Shown here: in pieces, positions 9,339 to 18,939 of the stretch
How positions within the stretch are numbered: the first letter of the stretch is position 1
Layout: each line of letters starts with the position of its first letter
Program-made: the position numbers and the translations under genes
Assembly (NCBI GenBank): GCA_021202465.1
Contig: JAJQCZ010000020.1
Location: forward strand, 1-38,471
Direction: 5' to 3'
Length of the DNA stretch: 38,471 nt
Source: Lachnospiraceae bacterium
Lineage (GTDB): Bacteria; Bacillota; Clostridia; Lachnospirales; Lachnospiraceae
The notes under the pieces: generated by a model
What the model was told of the DNA's origin: nothing
Databases searched by the model: none
Seen by the model: only the letters and a program-made list of their open reading frames with translations

Positions 9339-9534
9339 GCAGCGTCTGGACGCCGTCCGGGTTACCTTGCCTTTTTCCACGGTGAAAACAGCCGCTCCAC
9401 GCTTCGCGTTGCTGCGGCTGCGGGCGTATTCGTAATCCGGGCCACAGCCCTCCTTGCTCATATCGCCCTGCCCGTCCGATGTCCAGGCGCTGAATCGTGC
9501 AAGCACGCTTCAGCGTCTGGCCGCCGTCCGGGTT
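9339..9534 (-). repeat. Repeat-bearing groEL 3' untranslated region
   Basis: The 407-bp gap between hydC and groEL holds no convincing gene. Two direct copies of a ~24-bp unit (cagcgtctggMcgccgtccg followed by ggtt) lie at 9340-9363 and 9511-9534. An inverted half-copy (ccaggcgctgaa, 9483-9494) can pair with ttcagcgtctgg (9509-9520) to form a hairpin with one G-U pair and a further small inner stem. Everything lies between the groEL stop and its terminator, so it should be present in groESL mRNA. The function is unknown. Confidence 0.55.
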
Positions 9535-9541
9535 TTCCCCG

Positions 9542-11188
<1,647 letters not shown>

Positions 11189-11288
11189 CTATATTCTGTT
11201 TTTCCCGCAGGCGGCTGCTCCGTCCGCGGAGGTTCTGTCTTCTTATTCATGCATCCGCCGCGCGGATACTGTCACGAAACTGAACGTC

Positions 11289-11576
11289 TCAGTCCTCGAT
11301 GATGGCCACGATGTCGCTCTGCTTTACGACGATATAGGTCTCCTCTTCCACCTTCACTTCGGTGCCGGCATACTTGGAATAAATGACCTGATCACCGGGC
11401 TTTACTTCCATGACGACCTCCTTGCCGTCTACAACACCGCCGGGGCCCGCTGCGATGACTTCCGCCTGCTGGGGCTTCTCCTTCGCGCCGCCGGGGAGCA
11501 CAATGCCCGATTTCGTGGTCTCTTCCGCTACTAACTGCTTTAATACGACTTTGTCGCCCAAAGGTTTCAATTTCAT
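11289..11576 (-). CDS. groS: 10-kDa co-chaperonin GroES
   Basis: This 95-residue GroES caps the GroEL ring. It has MKLKPLGDKVVLKQL at the N-terminus, the mobile loop ETTKSGIVLPGGAKEKPQ, and the roof and C-terminal KQSDIVAIIED. Start 11576 is supported by AGGAGG 7 nt upstream; a longer frame starting at 11615 would run through the CIRCE operator. It is the first gene of the bicistronic groESL operon. Confidence 0.98.
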   Translation of the reverse strand: MKLKPLGDKVVLKQLVAEETTKSGIVLPGGAKEKPQQAEVIAAGPGGVVDGKEVVMEVKPGDQVIYSKYAGTEVKVEEETYIVVKQSDIVAIIED

Positions 11577-11604
11577 GATTTGTACCTCCTGATTTCTGGT
11601 TTTG

Positions 11605-11631
11605 TTAGCACTCATTTCATCCGAGTGCTAA
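11605..11631 (-). promoter_or_regulatory. CIRCE operator (HrcA site) of groESL
   Basis: TTAGCACTC-N9-GAGTGCTAA is a perfect match to the CIRCE inverted repeat bound by the HrcA heat-shock repressor. It lies 28 bp upstream of the groES ATG. hrcA itself is not in the window. Confidence 0.97.
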
Positions 11632-11642
11632 CTTCTGCGTAT

Positions 11643-11671
11643 ATATTATTCATTCGTCCCTGAAAAAGCAA
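11643..11671 (-). promoter_or_regulatory. Sigma-70-type promoter of groESL
   Basis: Minus-strand TTGCTT (11671-11666) and TAATAT (11648-11643) are separated by 17 bp and lie immediately upstream of the CIRCE operator, the usual arrangement. Confidence 0.6.
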
Positions 11672-11844
11672 CGCCATCATTTTGTTTGATTTGCGGTATT
11701 CCCGGGCTTTTCTTATTTATTACTCTTTATTTCTTTTATTTTCGCGTTATTTCATAAATTCCTCTTTTCAAGGAGTCATTTTTATATTACAATAGATTCA
11801 TCTGGTGTTTTTCTATTTTGAATGAATAAAGAAAGGATGATTTC

Positions 11845-12219
11845 ATGAAAAAACATTTTAAAAAGCTGTTTGTATTCACCGCCGCAGCGGCGGCCGTGGG
11901 CGCGGTGGGCGCCTGGCTCTTTAAGAACGACAAGCTGCCCTTCGGCGCGAAGAAGGAGGAGCCGGATGATCTGAATGAGGACGACTTCGACGAGGATCTG
12001 AAGGATCTCTTTGACGACTTTCAGGAAGAACCGGCCGAGGAGGAGACTCCGGCGGAGGAAGAAGCCCCTGCGGAAGAAGAAGTTCCTGCTGAAGAGGAAG
12101 CGCCTGCTGCAGAAGAAGAACCCGCCGCACAGACCGAAGAACCGGCCGAAGAGCCTGCTTCCGCTGCGCAGGAAGAACCTGTTGCTGAGGAAAAAACTGC
12201 CGCACAGGAAGCGGAATAA
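11845..12219 (+). CDS. Small membrane-anchored acidic repeat protein, unknown function
   Basis: This 124-residue protein has a basic N-terminus (MKKHFKKLF), one hydrophobic segment at about 9-26 that could be a signal anchor, and a short linker. The rest is extremely acidic: many tandem short repeats of the form P-A-E-E-E-(A/T/V) from about 60 to the end. It is low-complexity and probably disordered. AAAGGATG lies just upstream of the ATG. A weak promoter may sit at 11765-11793 (TTTTCA, 17 bp, TACAAT). A terminator follows at 12250-12286. I do not recognise a family. The coding strand is supported by the ribosome site, the signal-like N-terminus and the flanking promoter and terminator; the reverse strand is also open but Cys/Ser-rich and implausible. 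Confidence 0.75.
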   Translation: MKKHFKKLFVFTAAAAAVGAVGAWLFKNDKLPFGAKKEEPDDLNEDDFDEDLKDLFDDFQEEPAEEETPAEEEAPAEEEVPAEEEAPAAEEEPAAQTEEPAEEPASAAQEEPVAEEKTAAQEAE

Positions 12220-12249
12220 CGATTCCCCTGCAAAATACTGTATAGATAA

Positions 12250-12286
12250 AGACCGCCGTTTCACACCAGGGAAACGGCGGTTTTCT
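12250..12286. terminator. Bidirectional terminator between convergent genes
   Basis: The stem accgccgtttc (12252-12262) / gaaacggcggt (12271-12281) encloses an 8-nt loop. T-runs on the plus side and an A-rich other side allow use by the acidic-protein gene and possibly by the convergent MocR gene, which ends at 12302. Confidence 0.75.
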
Positions 12287-12301
12287 CATTTTTACAGCAG
12301 A

Positions 12302-13720
12302 TCAGGTCGGGTTCTTTCCTTTCCAGGCCTCCCGCAGCGTCTGCACACCCCGGCGGATCTCCTCCTCTTCGAGGTTTGCGTATCCCAGGATTACCGTGTG
12401 GCTCTCCGCCGGTTCCAGAAAGTAAGCGGAGAGACCGTACACACGGACGCCCGCCTCCGCCGCCCGGGCGATCAGTGTCTCCTCCCTCTCACCCCGCCGG
12501 GATTCCAGAAGCAGATGAAGCCCGGCCATCTCCCCGCTGATGCGGAAATCCTTCCGCAGCGGCTCCAGCGCCTCCAGAAGAGCCTCGTGCTTATTCCGGT
12601 AAATCCCCCGCATCCGGTTCAGATGCCGCTCAAAATACCCCTCCTCCAGGAAGCGGGCCAGAATCTCCTGATCGACGCGCGACACCGTGGAAGCATAGAA
12701 GCCGCAGACCTCATCATAGCGGCGGTTCAGCTCCTCCGGAAGAACCATGTAGCTGACGCGGATGGCCGGAGCCACGGCCTTCGAGAAGGTGCCCAGGTAG
12801 ATAACCCGCCCCGTATAGTCGGAACCGCAGAGCGCCGGAATCGGCCGCCCCCGGTAGCGGAACTCACTGTCATAGTCGTCCTCGATGAGATAGCGCCCCG
12901 GCGCCTCCGCCGACCAGTTCAGGATCTCCCGACGGCGCGAGACGGACATGACGGCACCGGTAGGAAACTGATGTGAGGGCATGATATAGGCCATATCCGC
13001 GCCGGAACGCGCCAGCAGGTCCGCACGCATGCCGCTGCGGTCCATCGCCACCGGCACGATGTCATGCCCCAGTCCCTGCAGCACCCGGCTGGCCTGGCGA
13101 TAGGTGGGATTTTCCATGGCGATGCGGCGTTTCCCCGTGACCTGCCACAGGAGCATCAGCAGATACTCACTGCCGGCGCCCACTACTACCTGCTCCGGAC
13201 GGCAATGAATACCGCGGGAGGCCTGCAGATAATCGCAGATGGCCTGGCGCAGCCGCTGTTCCCCGCGCGGAAGGCCGCTGGCGAAGAATTCCCGGTTTCC
13301 CGCCTGCAGCGTCTCCCGGGACAGCTTCCGCCACACGCTGAAGGGGAAATGTCCCAGATCGATGCCGCGGGGCGAGAAATCCAGCAGCCCGTTCCCATCC
13401 TGCTTCCCACGGTTCTCCTCCGGGGCCGATGCCATTTCCTCTGTGCCGCGCTCCGGCATCGCCAGCAGGGACTCCACCTCTGCCGCATAGTACCCCCGGC
13501 AGGGCCTCGTCTCCAGGTACCCCTCAGCCACGAGCTGATCGTAGGCCAGCTGCGTGGTACTGCGGCTGACGGACAGCTTCTCCGCCAGCTGCCTGGTGGA
13601 GGGAAGCTTCTCTCCGGCGCCGATGCGCCCCTCCTGGATCTCCCTCTTAATAAAACAATAAATCTGCTCATAGTAGGGAGCAGATTTATTGTCAGCGAAG
13701 GGAATCATCAGATCGATCAC
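12302..13720 (-). CDS. MocR-family transcriptional regulator (GntR HTH fused to aminotransferase-like domain)
   Basis: The 472-residue protein combines an N-terminal GntR winged helix (about 12-80: SAPYYEQIYCFIKREI, LPSTRQLAEKLSVSRSTTQLAYDQLVAEGYL) with a fold-type I PLP-aminotransferase-like domain. The PLP-lysine motif GTFSKAVAPAIRVSY, IEDDYDSEFRYRG and the substrate-arm MPSHQFPTG are intact. MocR proteins use PLP as an effector rather than for catalysis; PdxR, which activates vitamin B6 genes, is the best known member. The start is GTG at 13720, with GGAGG 8 nt upstream. No pdx, gab or other obvious target gene is adjacent, so the regulon cannot be assigned. Confidence 0.9.
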   Translation of the reverse strand: MIDLMIPFADNKSAPYYEQIYCFIKREIQEGRIGAGEKLPSTRQLAEKLSVSRSTTQLAYDQLVAEGYLETRPCRGYYAAEVESLLAMPERGTEEMASAPEENRGKQDGNGLLDFSPRGIDLGHFPFSVWRKLSRETLQAGNREFFASGLPRGEQRLRQAICDYLQASRGIHCRPEQVVVGAGSEYLLMLLWQVTGKRRIAMENPTYRQASRVLQGLGHDIVPVAMDRSGMRADLLARSGADMAYIMPSHQFPTGAVMSVSRRREILNWSAEAPGRYLIEDDYDSEFRYRGRPIPALCGSDYTGRVIYLGTFSKAVAPAIRVSYMVLPEELNRRYDEVCGFYASTVSRVDQEILARFLEEGYFERHLNRMRGIYRNKHEALLEALEPLRKDFRISGEMAGLHLLLESRRGEREETLIARAAEAGVRVYGLSAYFLEPAESHTVILGYANLEEEEIRRGVQTLREAWKGKNPT

Positions 13721-13776
13721 GACGATCTCCTCCTTCTCTTTCTGATCTTTATATTACCCGCAAACGGCTTCGCACC

Positions 13777-15453
13777 TTATTTCTTCACATCCAGCTTAAA
13801 CGAGCTCTTCAGCGAGACAATGCGGTTAAACACCGGCGCGCCCGGCTGCGAATCCTTTGAATCCACACAGAAATATCCGTTGCGGACGAACTGGAAGCGG
13901 TCTCCGACCACCGCCTTCGCCAGCTCCGGCTCCACATAACAGGAATCCCGTACAACAAGAGAATGGGGATTCAGGTTCAGGGTACCGTCCTCCGCCAGCA
14001 GGCCTTTCTCCTCATCCACGATGTTCTCATACAGGCGGGCCGTCACCCGCGTGGCCGTGGCCGCCGCCACCCAGTGGATCGTCCCCTTCACCTTGCGGCC
14101 GGTGAATCCGCTGCCGCTCTTCGTCTCCGGATCATACGTGCAGTGAATCACCGTGATCTCCCCGTTTTCATCCTTTTCAAAGCTCTGGCAGGTCACGAAG
14201 TAGGCGTTCATCAGGCGCACCTCATTGCCCGGGAAGAGGCGGAAATATTTCCGGGGCGGATTCTCCATGAAATCCTCCCTCTCGATATACAGCTCCCGCC
14301 CAAAGGGCACCAGACGGCTTCCCAGCGCCTCATTTTCCATGTTGTTGGGCGCCTCCAGATACTCGATCTGTCCCTCCGGATAATTATCAATGACCAGCTT
14401 CACCGGATCCAGCACCGCCATCATCCGCGGCTGACTCAGCTTCAGATCTTCGCGGATGCAGTATTCGAGCATCGGCATCTCTGCCGTACTCTGGCTCTTG
14501 CTGACGCCGCAGAGTTCCACGAAACGCTGAATGGATTCCGGCGTATAGCCGCGGCGGCGCAGGCCGCTGATGCTGACCAGACGGGGATCATCCCAGCCGT
14601 CAACGATGCCATTCTCCACCAGACGCTTGATGTAGCGCTTGCCGGTGACCACATTTTTCAGATACAGCTTGGCGAACTCGATCTGCCGCGGCGGATTCTC
14701 GAACTCACACTCCCGCACGACCCAGTCATACAGAGGCCGGTGATCTTCGAACTCCAGCGTACAGATGGAATGCGTTACATGCTCCACCGCGTCCTCGATC
14801 GGATGCGCGAAATCATACATCGGATAAATGCACCAGGCATCCCCCGTGTTGTGATGCGTCATATGAGCCACCCGGTAAAGGATCGGGTCACGCATGTTAA
14901 TGTTGGGGGAGGCCATATCGATCTTCGCCCGCAGTACCTTCTCCCCGTCGGCATATTTGCCGTTCTTCATATTCTCAAAAAGCTCCAGATTCTCCTCCAC
15001 GGAACGATTCCGGTACGGGCTCTCCTTCCCCGGTTCCGTCAGCGTCCCCCGGTACTCCCGGATCTCGTCCGCCGTCAGATCGCAGACATACGCCTTGCCC
15101 TTGCGGATCAGGTGCAGCGCACACTCATACATCTGTGGGAAATACGAAGAGGCAAAATACAGCCTGTCCTCCCAGTCAGCCCCCAGCCACTCCACATCAG
15201 CCTTGATGGACTCTACGAATTCCGTCTTTTCCTTGGTCGGGTTCGTATCATCGAACCGCAGGTTAAACTGGCCGTTGTATTTCCTGGCCAGCCCGTAATT
15301 CAGCAGAATCGACTTGGCGTGTCCGATATGAAGATACCCGTTGGGCTCCGGCGGGAACCGTGTCGTGACATGATCATACACACCCGCGGCCAGATCCTCT
15401 TCAATAGCCGTCTCGATAAAGTTCCTCGATACTACATTCTCTCTCTCTTCCAT
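13777..15453 (-). CDS. glnS: Glutaminyl-tRNA synthetase
   Basis: GlnRS charges tRNA-Gln directly. This 558-residue class I synthetase has the HIGH-type motif [26 protein letters not shown], the [17 protein letters not shown] segment, [18 protein letters not shown] and a C-terminal two-barrel anticodon domain ([17 protein letters not shown]). At the KMSKS position the sequence is [11 protein letters not shown], a divergent variant. ATG at 15453 is chosen with AGGAGG six bases upstream; an in-frame TTG at 15459 would abut the site. Many Firmicutes lack GlnS and use GatCAB, so its presence is lineage-informative. It follows a small acidic gene by 33 bp in the same transcript. Confidence 0.96.
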   Translation of the reverse strand: MEERENVVSRNFIETAIEEDLAAGVYDHVTTRFPPEPNGYLHIGHAKSILLNYGLARKYNGQFNLRFDDTNPTKEKTEFVESIKADVEWLGADWEDRLYFASSYFPQMYECALHLIRKGKAYVCDLTADEIREYRGTLTEPGKESPYRNRSVEENLELFENMKNGKYADGEKVLRAKIDMASPNINMRDPILYRVAHMTHHNTGDAWCIYPMYDFAHPIEDAVEHVTHSICTLEFEDHRPLYDWVVRECEFENPPRQIEFAKLYLKNVVTGKRYIKRLVENGIVDGWDDPRLVSISGLRRRGYTPESIQRFVELCGVSKSQSTAEMPMLEYCIREDLKLSQPRMMAVLDPVKLVIDNYPEGQIEYLEAPNNMENEALGSRLVPFGRELYIEREDFMENPPRKYFRLFPGNEVRLMNAYFVTCQSFEKDENGEITVIHCTYDPETKSGSGFTGRKVKGTIHWVAAATATRVTARLYENIVDEEKGLLAEDGTLNLNPHSLVVRDSCYVEPELAKAVVGDRFQFVRNGYFCVDSKDSQPGAPVFNRIVSLKSSFKLDVKK

Positions 15454-15486
15454 TGGCAACCTCCTGGTTTCTCGTCGTGCGTGTTC

Positions 15487-15672
15487 TCACTCACGGATAT
15501 ACACGCCCTGCTCCTCCCAAAAATCCAGCAATTCCTGCACGGTCTCGTGCGCCCAGTTCTCATCCGGCTCGGGATATGTCTCCCCCTGCTCTTTCTGCTC
15601 AGCCGTCTGCTCCGGCTCCGTCTTCTTTTCCTGCTCCGTCCTCTCGTCCAGAACCGTCCTCTTCTCTTCCAT
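15487..15672 (-). CDS. Small acidic protein upstream of glnS, unknown function
   Basis: This 61-residue frame starts MEEKRTVLDERTEQEKKTEP and ends ELLDFWEEQGVYIRE. It is rich in Glu/Gln/Lys and probably helical. ATG 15672 has GGGAGG nine bases upstream. A good promoter (15725-15754) lies directly before it and glnS follows 33 bp later, so it is the leader gene of the glnS operon. I recognise no domain. The ribosome site and operon position support a real gene. Confidence 0.6.
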   Translation of the reverse strand: MEEKRTVLDERTEQEKKTEPEQTAEQKEQGETYPEPDENWAHETVQELLDFWEEQGVYIRE

Positions 15673-15724
15673 GCGCACAGACCTCCCTGTCTCTTCCCTT
15701 TGCCGCTGCGGCAGCATTTTTCCT

Positions 15725-15754
15725 ATTATACCTTTTTCCCCGGCGAACCGTCAA
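15725..15754 (-). promoter_or_regulatory. Promoter of the small gene-glnS operon
   Basis: Minus-strand TTGACG (15754-15749) and a perfect TATAAT (15730-15725) are separated by 18 bp. On the plus strand the same 327-bp gap holds another TATAAT (15945-15950) about 95 bp before the divergent zinc-ribbon gene, but with no clear -35 box. Nothing else is recognised in the gap. Confidence 0.75.
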
Positions 15755-16044
15755 GGCGACGTGCGGAGAATCTTTGCAAAAATGCACGGAATGTTGGATT
15801 TTCCGTCAAAACAGGATGTATTTTTCTGCCAAAATATGCTACACTTTAATCCGGGCTGTATCGTGCCGTCGCGATTATTTAACATTTAAGAAAGACGCTT
15901 GAAAAATTTTTCAATGTTTTTATTCTTTCCTTACATTTTTGTTTTATAATCCATGTATGGAAAAATCAAAAGACAGATCCGGTACGCCCTTCCGCCGTCC
16001 GGGACTGTCTTCGCTAAGGATTTCACACACGGGAGGCTTTCAGT

Positions 16045-16440
16045 ATGAGAGAAAAGATGAGACAATTTATGAGCGGCCGGTATGGAGCGGATCAGCTGGG
16101 GCGCTTCCTGATGGGCGCTGCCGTCGTGACCCTGATTATCTATATGATCAGCCGGGTTTCCCTCTTCTATCTGCTGGCCCTCGCCTGCCTGATCTGGTAT
16201 TACTACCGCGCCATGTCCCGGAATTGCAGCAAACGTTATGAAGAGAATCTCAGATATCTTCAGATTCAGAACCGGGTCATGGGTCGTTTTCGACTGATGA
16301 AGACACACCTGCAGCAGAGAAAGACGTACCGCTTTTATAAATGCCCGTCCTGCAAGCAGAAAGTGCGCGTCCCCAAAGGCCGCGGCAAGATTTCCATCAC
16401 CTGTCCCAAGTGCCATGCCGAATTTATCCGCAAGAGCTGA
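16045..16440 (+). CDS. Membrane-anchored zinc-ribbon protein, unknown function
   Basis: The 131-residue protein has an N-terminal cytoplasmic stretch, two closely spaced hydrophobic segments at about 20-38 and 39-55 (probably a hairpin), a basic linker, and a C-terminal zinc ribbon: CPSC at about 100 and CPKC 21 residues later, spaced as CxxC-x17-CxxC. GGGAGG lies 9 nt upstream of the ATG. It is the first gene of a plus-strand operon with a DUF5685 protein and a J-domain protein, so a role in assembly or quality control of a membrane complex is possible. That role is inference only. Confidence 0.75.
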   Translation: MREKMRQFMSGRYGADQLGRFLMGAAVVTLIIYMISRVSLFYLLALACLIWYYYRAMSRNCSKRYEENLRYLQIQNRVMGRFRLMKTHLQQRKTYRFYKCPSCKQKVRVPKGRGKISITCPKCHAEFIRKS

Positions 16441-16506
16441 TGCGCACTCCGGGGCCGGAAAGGCCTTTGAGTCTCCGGCAGCTTGACATTTGACAGGAGA
16501 TACGCT

Positions 16507-17382
16507 ATGTTTGGTTACATCGGTGTCAATAAACCGGAGCTGAAGATCAAGGACTTCGAGACCTACCAGGGTTATTACTGCGGACTGTGCCGTGCTCTGG
16601 GGCGTCAGACCGGCCGAATCAGCCAGCTGACTCTGACCTACGACATGACATTCCTCGCTGTACTCCTCACCGGACTCTACGAAGAGGAAGAACAGTGGGT
16701 CACCGGGAGATGCCCGGTCCGTCCGTGGAAGAAATGCCGTAAAATCGTGAATTCCTGTACGGAGTACGCGGCCCAGGTCAATGTCCTGCTGGCCTACTAT
16801 AATCTTCTGGATGACTGGGAGGATGACCACAGCCTGAAAAGTCTGCTGCTCGCACGCCTCCTCCGCGGAAAATGCCGGAAGCTTCAGGAGGCCTGGCCCA
16901 GACAGAGCCGGGCGATCGAAGAGTATCTGAGAAAACTCCACCAGTGCGAATCCTCCGAATCGCCGGATCTGGATCTGGCCGCCGGACTGACCGGGGAGAT
17001 GCTGGCGGAGATTTTTGTGTATCAGGAGGATTGCTGGTCTCCCCATCTGCGGCGCATGGGCTTCTTTCTCGGCAAGTTCATCTATCTGATGGACGCCTAC
17101 GAGGATCTGGAGGAAGACCGGATGACCGGCTCCTACAATCCCTGGAAATATTTTCCGGACAGCGGACATTTTGACGACGACTGCCAGAGCATTCTGACCA
17201 TGATGATGTCGGAGGCCTCCCGGGCCTTCGAACGGCTTCCCATCCTGGTCAATGCGGACATCCTGCGCAATGTCCTCTACTCCGGCGTCTGGAGTAAATT
17301 CGAGACGGTCCGTGCCCAGCGAAACGACCCGGATTTTCAGGGAAAGAAGCACCGCAAGCGCAGAAAACAGAGCAACAAATGA
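16507..17382 (+). CDS. DUF5685 family protein
   Basis: This 291-residue protein starts [20 protein letters not shown] and continues with [11 protein letters not shown], the conserved opening of the DUF5685 family found mainly in Lachnospiraceae and relatives. Cys residues occur as YYCGLC and again in [13 protein letters not shown], suggesting metal binding near the N-terminus. The remainder is helical, with an acidic [23 protein letters not shown] segment that resembles the Asp-rich helices of all-alpha isoprenoid-type enzymes; this last point is only an impression. AGGAG 7 nt upstream supports 16507 over an upstream in-frame start. The next gene, a J-domain protein, begins 19 bp later. Confidence 0.8.
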   Translation: MFGYIGVNKPELKIKDFETYQGYYCGLCRALGRQTGRISQLTLTYDMTFLAVLLTGLYEEEEQWVTGRCPVRPWKKCRKIVNSCTEYAAQVNVLLAYYNLLDDWEDDHSLKSLLLARLLRGKCRKLQEAWPRQSRAIEEYLRKLHQCESSESPDLDLAAGLTGEMLAEIFVYQEDCWSPHLRRMGFFLGKFIYLMDAYEDLEEDRMTGSYNPWKYFPDSGHFDDDCQSILTMMMSEASRAFERLPILVNADILRNVLYSGVWSKFETVRAQRNDPDFQGKKHRKRRKQSNK

Positions 17383-17401
17383 ATTCATTGGAGGATCCAC
17401 C

Positions 17402-18205
17402 ATGTCTGACCCCTATCAGGTTCTCGGTGTAGACCGGGGCGCATCCGACGAGGAGATAAAAAAAGCATACCGCAAGCTGAGCCGGAAATATCACCCGGAT
17501 GCCAACATCAACAACCCCAACAAAGCCCAGGCCGAGGAGATGTTCAAAGAGGTTCAGCAGGCGTACGAACAGATCATGAAAGAGCGGGAGCAGGGCTCCT
17601 CCGGAAGCACCGGCTATGGCAACAGCGGATACGGCGGAGGCTACCGCAGCAGCCAGGGGCGTTCTAACGACGGCACCGGCTACGACGGAGACAACCAGAA
17701 TACCTCCGGCGGAACCTATGAGAATCCCTTCGGCGGCTTTGGCGGGTTCGGTGGATTTGGAAGCTTCGGCGGCAGCGGCTTCGGCTTCGGCGGTCAGCCC
17801 TTCTATCATGCCAATGAAAACGCTTATTCCGGAGACGATGCGGTGCATATGCGGGCGGCTGCCAATTACCTCAACAATCAGGCCTACGAGGAAGCGCTCA
17901 ACACCCTGAACACCGTGCGCGACCGCACCGCAGAATGGTACTATTTCTGCAGCGTCGCCCACAGCGGCCTCGGCAACAACGTCAATGCCCTAAACTACGC
18001 CAGACAGGCCGCCTCCATGGATCCGGACAATATCGAATACCAGAACCACATTCACCGCCTGGAAAACGGCGGTCAGTGGTACCAGAACACCAGCGAGAGC
18101 TACGGCGGTCATCCCGCCGCCTCCCTCAACAACATCTGCTGTTACATCTGCATGCTCGAACTCTGCTGCACTTCCTGCCGCGGACCGTATTGCTGCATGA
18201 TATGA
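17402..18205 (+). CDS. J-domain (DnaJ-like) protein with TPR-like region and Cys-rich tail
   Basis: The 267-residue protein has an N-terminal J domain (about 1-65: [24 protein letters not shown], with the HPD motif in KYHPDANIN). A Gly/Ser/Tyr/Phe-rich linker (about 65-130, with GGFGGFG repeats) follows, then a TPR-like helical pair ([31 protein letters not shown]). The last residues form a cysteine-dense tail, [21 protein letters not shown]. The zinc domain and C-terminal substrate domains of true DnaJ are absent, so it is a specialised Hsp70 co-chaperone. GGAGG is 6 nt upstream of the ATG. Its stop codon lies inside the terminal repeat of structured element copy B. Confidence 0.87.
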   Translation: MSDPYQVLGVDRGASDEEIKKAYRKLSRKYHPDANINNPNKAQAEEMFKEVQQAYEQIMKEREQGSSGSTGYGNSGYGGGYRSSQGRSNDGTGYDGDNQNTSGGTYENPFGGFGGFGGFGSFGGSGFGFGGQPFYHANENAYSGDDAVHMRAAANYLNNQAYEEALNTLNTVRDRTAEWYYFCSVAHSGLGNNVNALNYARQAASMDPDNIEYQNHIHRLENGGQWYQNTSESYGGHPAASLNNICCYICMLELCCTSCRGPYCCMI

Positions 18206-18387
18206 TGATACAAGGGACCAAAGGCCACGAACTGGAACGCTTGCGTTCCGATTCGTGGCCTTGGGGACCGCAACAACATGAGGAAGTAGCCATTTTGGTC
18301 AATACTTTGACCAAAATGAGCGAATTCCGAATGTTGTTAGAATTGCGAGAGTGCAAAGCACGGAGCAATTCGTAGTATCATCATATC
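18199..18387 (+). repeat. Structured palindromic repeat element, copy B
   Basis: This element has perfect 13-bp terminal inverted repeats (gatatgatgatac 18199-18211, gtatcatcatatc 18375-18387). Internal hairpins are H1 18221-18262 (11-bp outer stem aaggccacgaa/ttcgtggcctt, inner ggaacgc/gcgttcc, loop tt), H2 18291-18318 (12-bp cattttggtcaa stem, loop tact) and H3 18340-18371 (outer gaattgc/gcaattc, inner gtgc/gcac). ACAACAT (18273-18279) can pair with ATGTTGT (18331-18337) around H2. Copy A at 2236-2421 has the same architecture in the opposite orientation, with compensatory changes in H1, H2 and H3. Frames that translate it (a SCCCGxQG pattern) are judged spurious. Confidence 0.88.
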
Positions 18388-18492
18388 ATCCCCACCACCG
18401 CCCGAACATGACACCGTAGGCGCCCCTTGTGGGGTAAGAAGCCATTTTCCGAAGGAAAATCATATCCCCCCAAACATAGGTACAGAGCCATT

Positions 18493-18939
18493 TCACTGCA
18501 CCCCTGAACTCCCGAATCCCCCTCTCGTTTCGCCCTTCTTCTCTCCGACCTCCTGAAAAACAATCCGGGGCTGGTGCTTCTGGATGCGGAACTGAGCGAT
18601 CCGGTCGTTGACATGGATCTCCGTGTCACGCACCGCGAACACCGGATATTTCCAGACATCGTCTGTACTGTGCTTCCCATAACTCTCGTCAATGACACCG
18701 ATGGAATTGACCTGCAGGATACCGAAGTTCTTAAAGGTCGAACTGCGTGGCGCGACGATGGCCTCGTATCCGTCGGGGAGCCGCAGAGAGATTCCGAAAT
18801 CAATCATCGCGAATTCCCCTTTTTTCAGTGTCACATCCTCCGCCGCACGCAGATCGATCCAGTCGCTTTTTCCATCTATGTATGTCAGCTTCTCGATCCG
18901 GTCGCTGTGATAGTGTATCTCTATGACCTCTGTATCCAT
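18493..18939 (-). CDS. dut: Deoxyuridine 5'-triphosphate nucleotidohydrolase (dUTPase)
   Basis: dUTPase hydrolyses dUTP to dUMP and pyrophosphate. The trimeric-type motifs appear in order: AMIDFGISLRLPDGYEA (motif I), APRSSTFKNFGI (II), NSIGVIDESYG (III, with the uracil-pocket region), DRIAQFRI (IV) and a C-terminal RGGFGSSG (V). The 148-residue length is normal. The start codon overlaps the stop of the upstream D,D-carboxypeptidase gene by one base (TGATG), and GGAGG lies 5 nt before it. The spacer to repeat copy B holds a small hairpin (attttcc ttc ggaaaat) that may aid termination. Confidence 0.95.
   Translation of the reverse strand: MDTEVIEIHYHSDRIEKLTYIDGKSDWIDLRAAEDVTLKKGEFAMIDFGISLRLPDGYEAIVAPRSSTFKNFGILQVNSIGVIDESYGKHSTDDVWKYPVFAVRDTEIHVNDRIAQFRIQKHQPRIVFQEVGEKKGETRGGFGSSGVQ

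Noticed and set aside
9326-9460. 44-codon minus-strand frame (MSKEGCGPDYEY...) in the groEL 3' UTR
   Set aside because: No good ribosome site, and it spans one of the repeat units; too weak to call a gene.
15931-17403. 490-codon minus-strand frame opposite the zinc-ribbon and DUF5685 genes
   Set aside because: The plus strand has correctly placed ribosome sites, membrane helices, CxxC pairs and a recognised family.
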